DNA of 64,000 bases from CALZIK01 sp945787635 (GTDB taxonomy: Bacteria > Acidobacteriota > Thermoanaerobaculia > Multivoradales > JAHEKO01), in the NCBI GenBank assembly GCA_947259725.1, contig CAMYNM010000001.1:310001-374000 (forward strand), given 5' to 3'. Shown piece after piece: positions 61,936-64,000 of this stretch (positions are counted from its first letter, which is position 1; each line of letters opens with the position of its first letter). The translations under genes were made by a program, and so were the position numbers. The notes beneath the pieces were generated by a model, which was not told where the DNA came from, did not search any database, and was given only the letters and a program-made list of their open reading frames with translations.

Positions 61936-64000
<2,065 letters not shown>

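Overview
The window is a dense, GC-rich bacterial chromosome segment with about 61 protein genes, one tRNA gene and no gene-free stretch longer than 300 bases. I see no insertion sequence with a transposase, no prophage, no CRISPR array, no rRNA and no replication origin. It reads as ordinary core genome. The organism is a diderm with lipopolysaccharide: bamA, a Skp/OmpH chaperone gene, fabZ, lpxA and lolCD are all present. A dockerin-tagged SGNH hydrolase, secreted M1 and M24 peptidases, an HD-GYP receptor, a Roadblock protein and a PilZ protein fit an Acidobacteriota-like lineage, perhaps Thermoanaerobaculia. That placement is inference from gene content and base composition and was not tested.

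Layout. 1-3.1 kb: start of lgt (cut by the window edge), a degenerate receiver-PilZ protein, DUF1801, NTF2-like and DUF547 genes. 3.1-4.2 kb: a DHH phosphoesterase converging on the next block. 4.2-9.3 kb, minus strand: cinA-thpR-plsY-gpsA-guaA, each junction overlapping. 9.4-11.9 kb: a tiny DRR-rich protein, then two exported proteins, the second ending in a dockerin. 11.9-14.1 kb: deoA, a CTAG-bounded non-coding insert, a TPR protein whose end is replaced by that insert, and tRNA-Arg(CCT). 14.2-29.3 kb, minus strand: lysS-lolC-lolD-clpC-bamA-ompH-fabZ-lpxA-gnnA-like-mtnP-surE-pcm-dedA-acyP-apt, an envelope-biogenesis run joined to nucleotide salvage and protein repair. 29.4-35.1 kb: punA, hpt, ridA, ltaE and two large unknown genes. 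35.3-43.2 kb, minus strand: gamma-carbonic anhydrase-hisS-aspS-aroB-HD-GYP-Roadblock-ftsY. 43.4-45.8 kb: glycosyltransferase, thioesterase, aroC. 45.8-48.6 kb: a bactofilin-like protein beside an M23 peptidase, then suhB. 48.6-51.5 kb: pyrR-pyrB-pyrC. 51.5-55.9 kb: M1 peptidase, membrane protein, M24 peptidase. 56-64 kb: aldo/keto reductase, smc, an S1-domain protein and most of lon.

Functional themes are envelope assembly (Bam, Lol, lipid A, lgt, plsY/gpsA phospholipid synthesis), nucleotide salvage and synthesis (guaA, apt, hpt, punA, mtnP, surE, deoA, pyrRBC), aminoacyl-tRNA synthesis (lysS, aspS, hisS), the shikimate pathway (aroB, aroC) and proteostasis (clpC, lon, pcm).

I did not find a clear new multi-gene system. 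The observations most worth a second look are: fabZ has no ATG/GTG/TTG start before its conserved N-terminus and is in frame with ompH across one TAG; TANNNT boxes sit 6-14 bases before many start codons, suggesting widespread leaderless transcription, including at pyrR; a CTAG-bounded hairpin element has replaced the end of a TPR gene; and a GnnA-like oxidoreductase gene overlaps lpxA.
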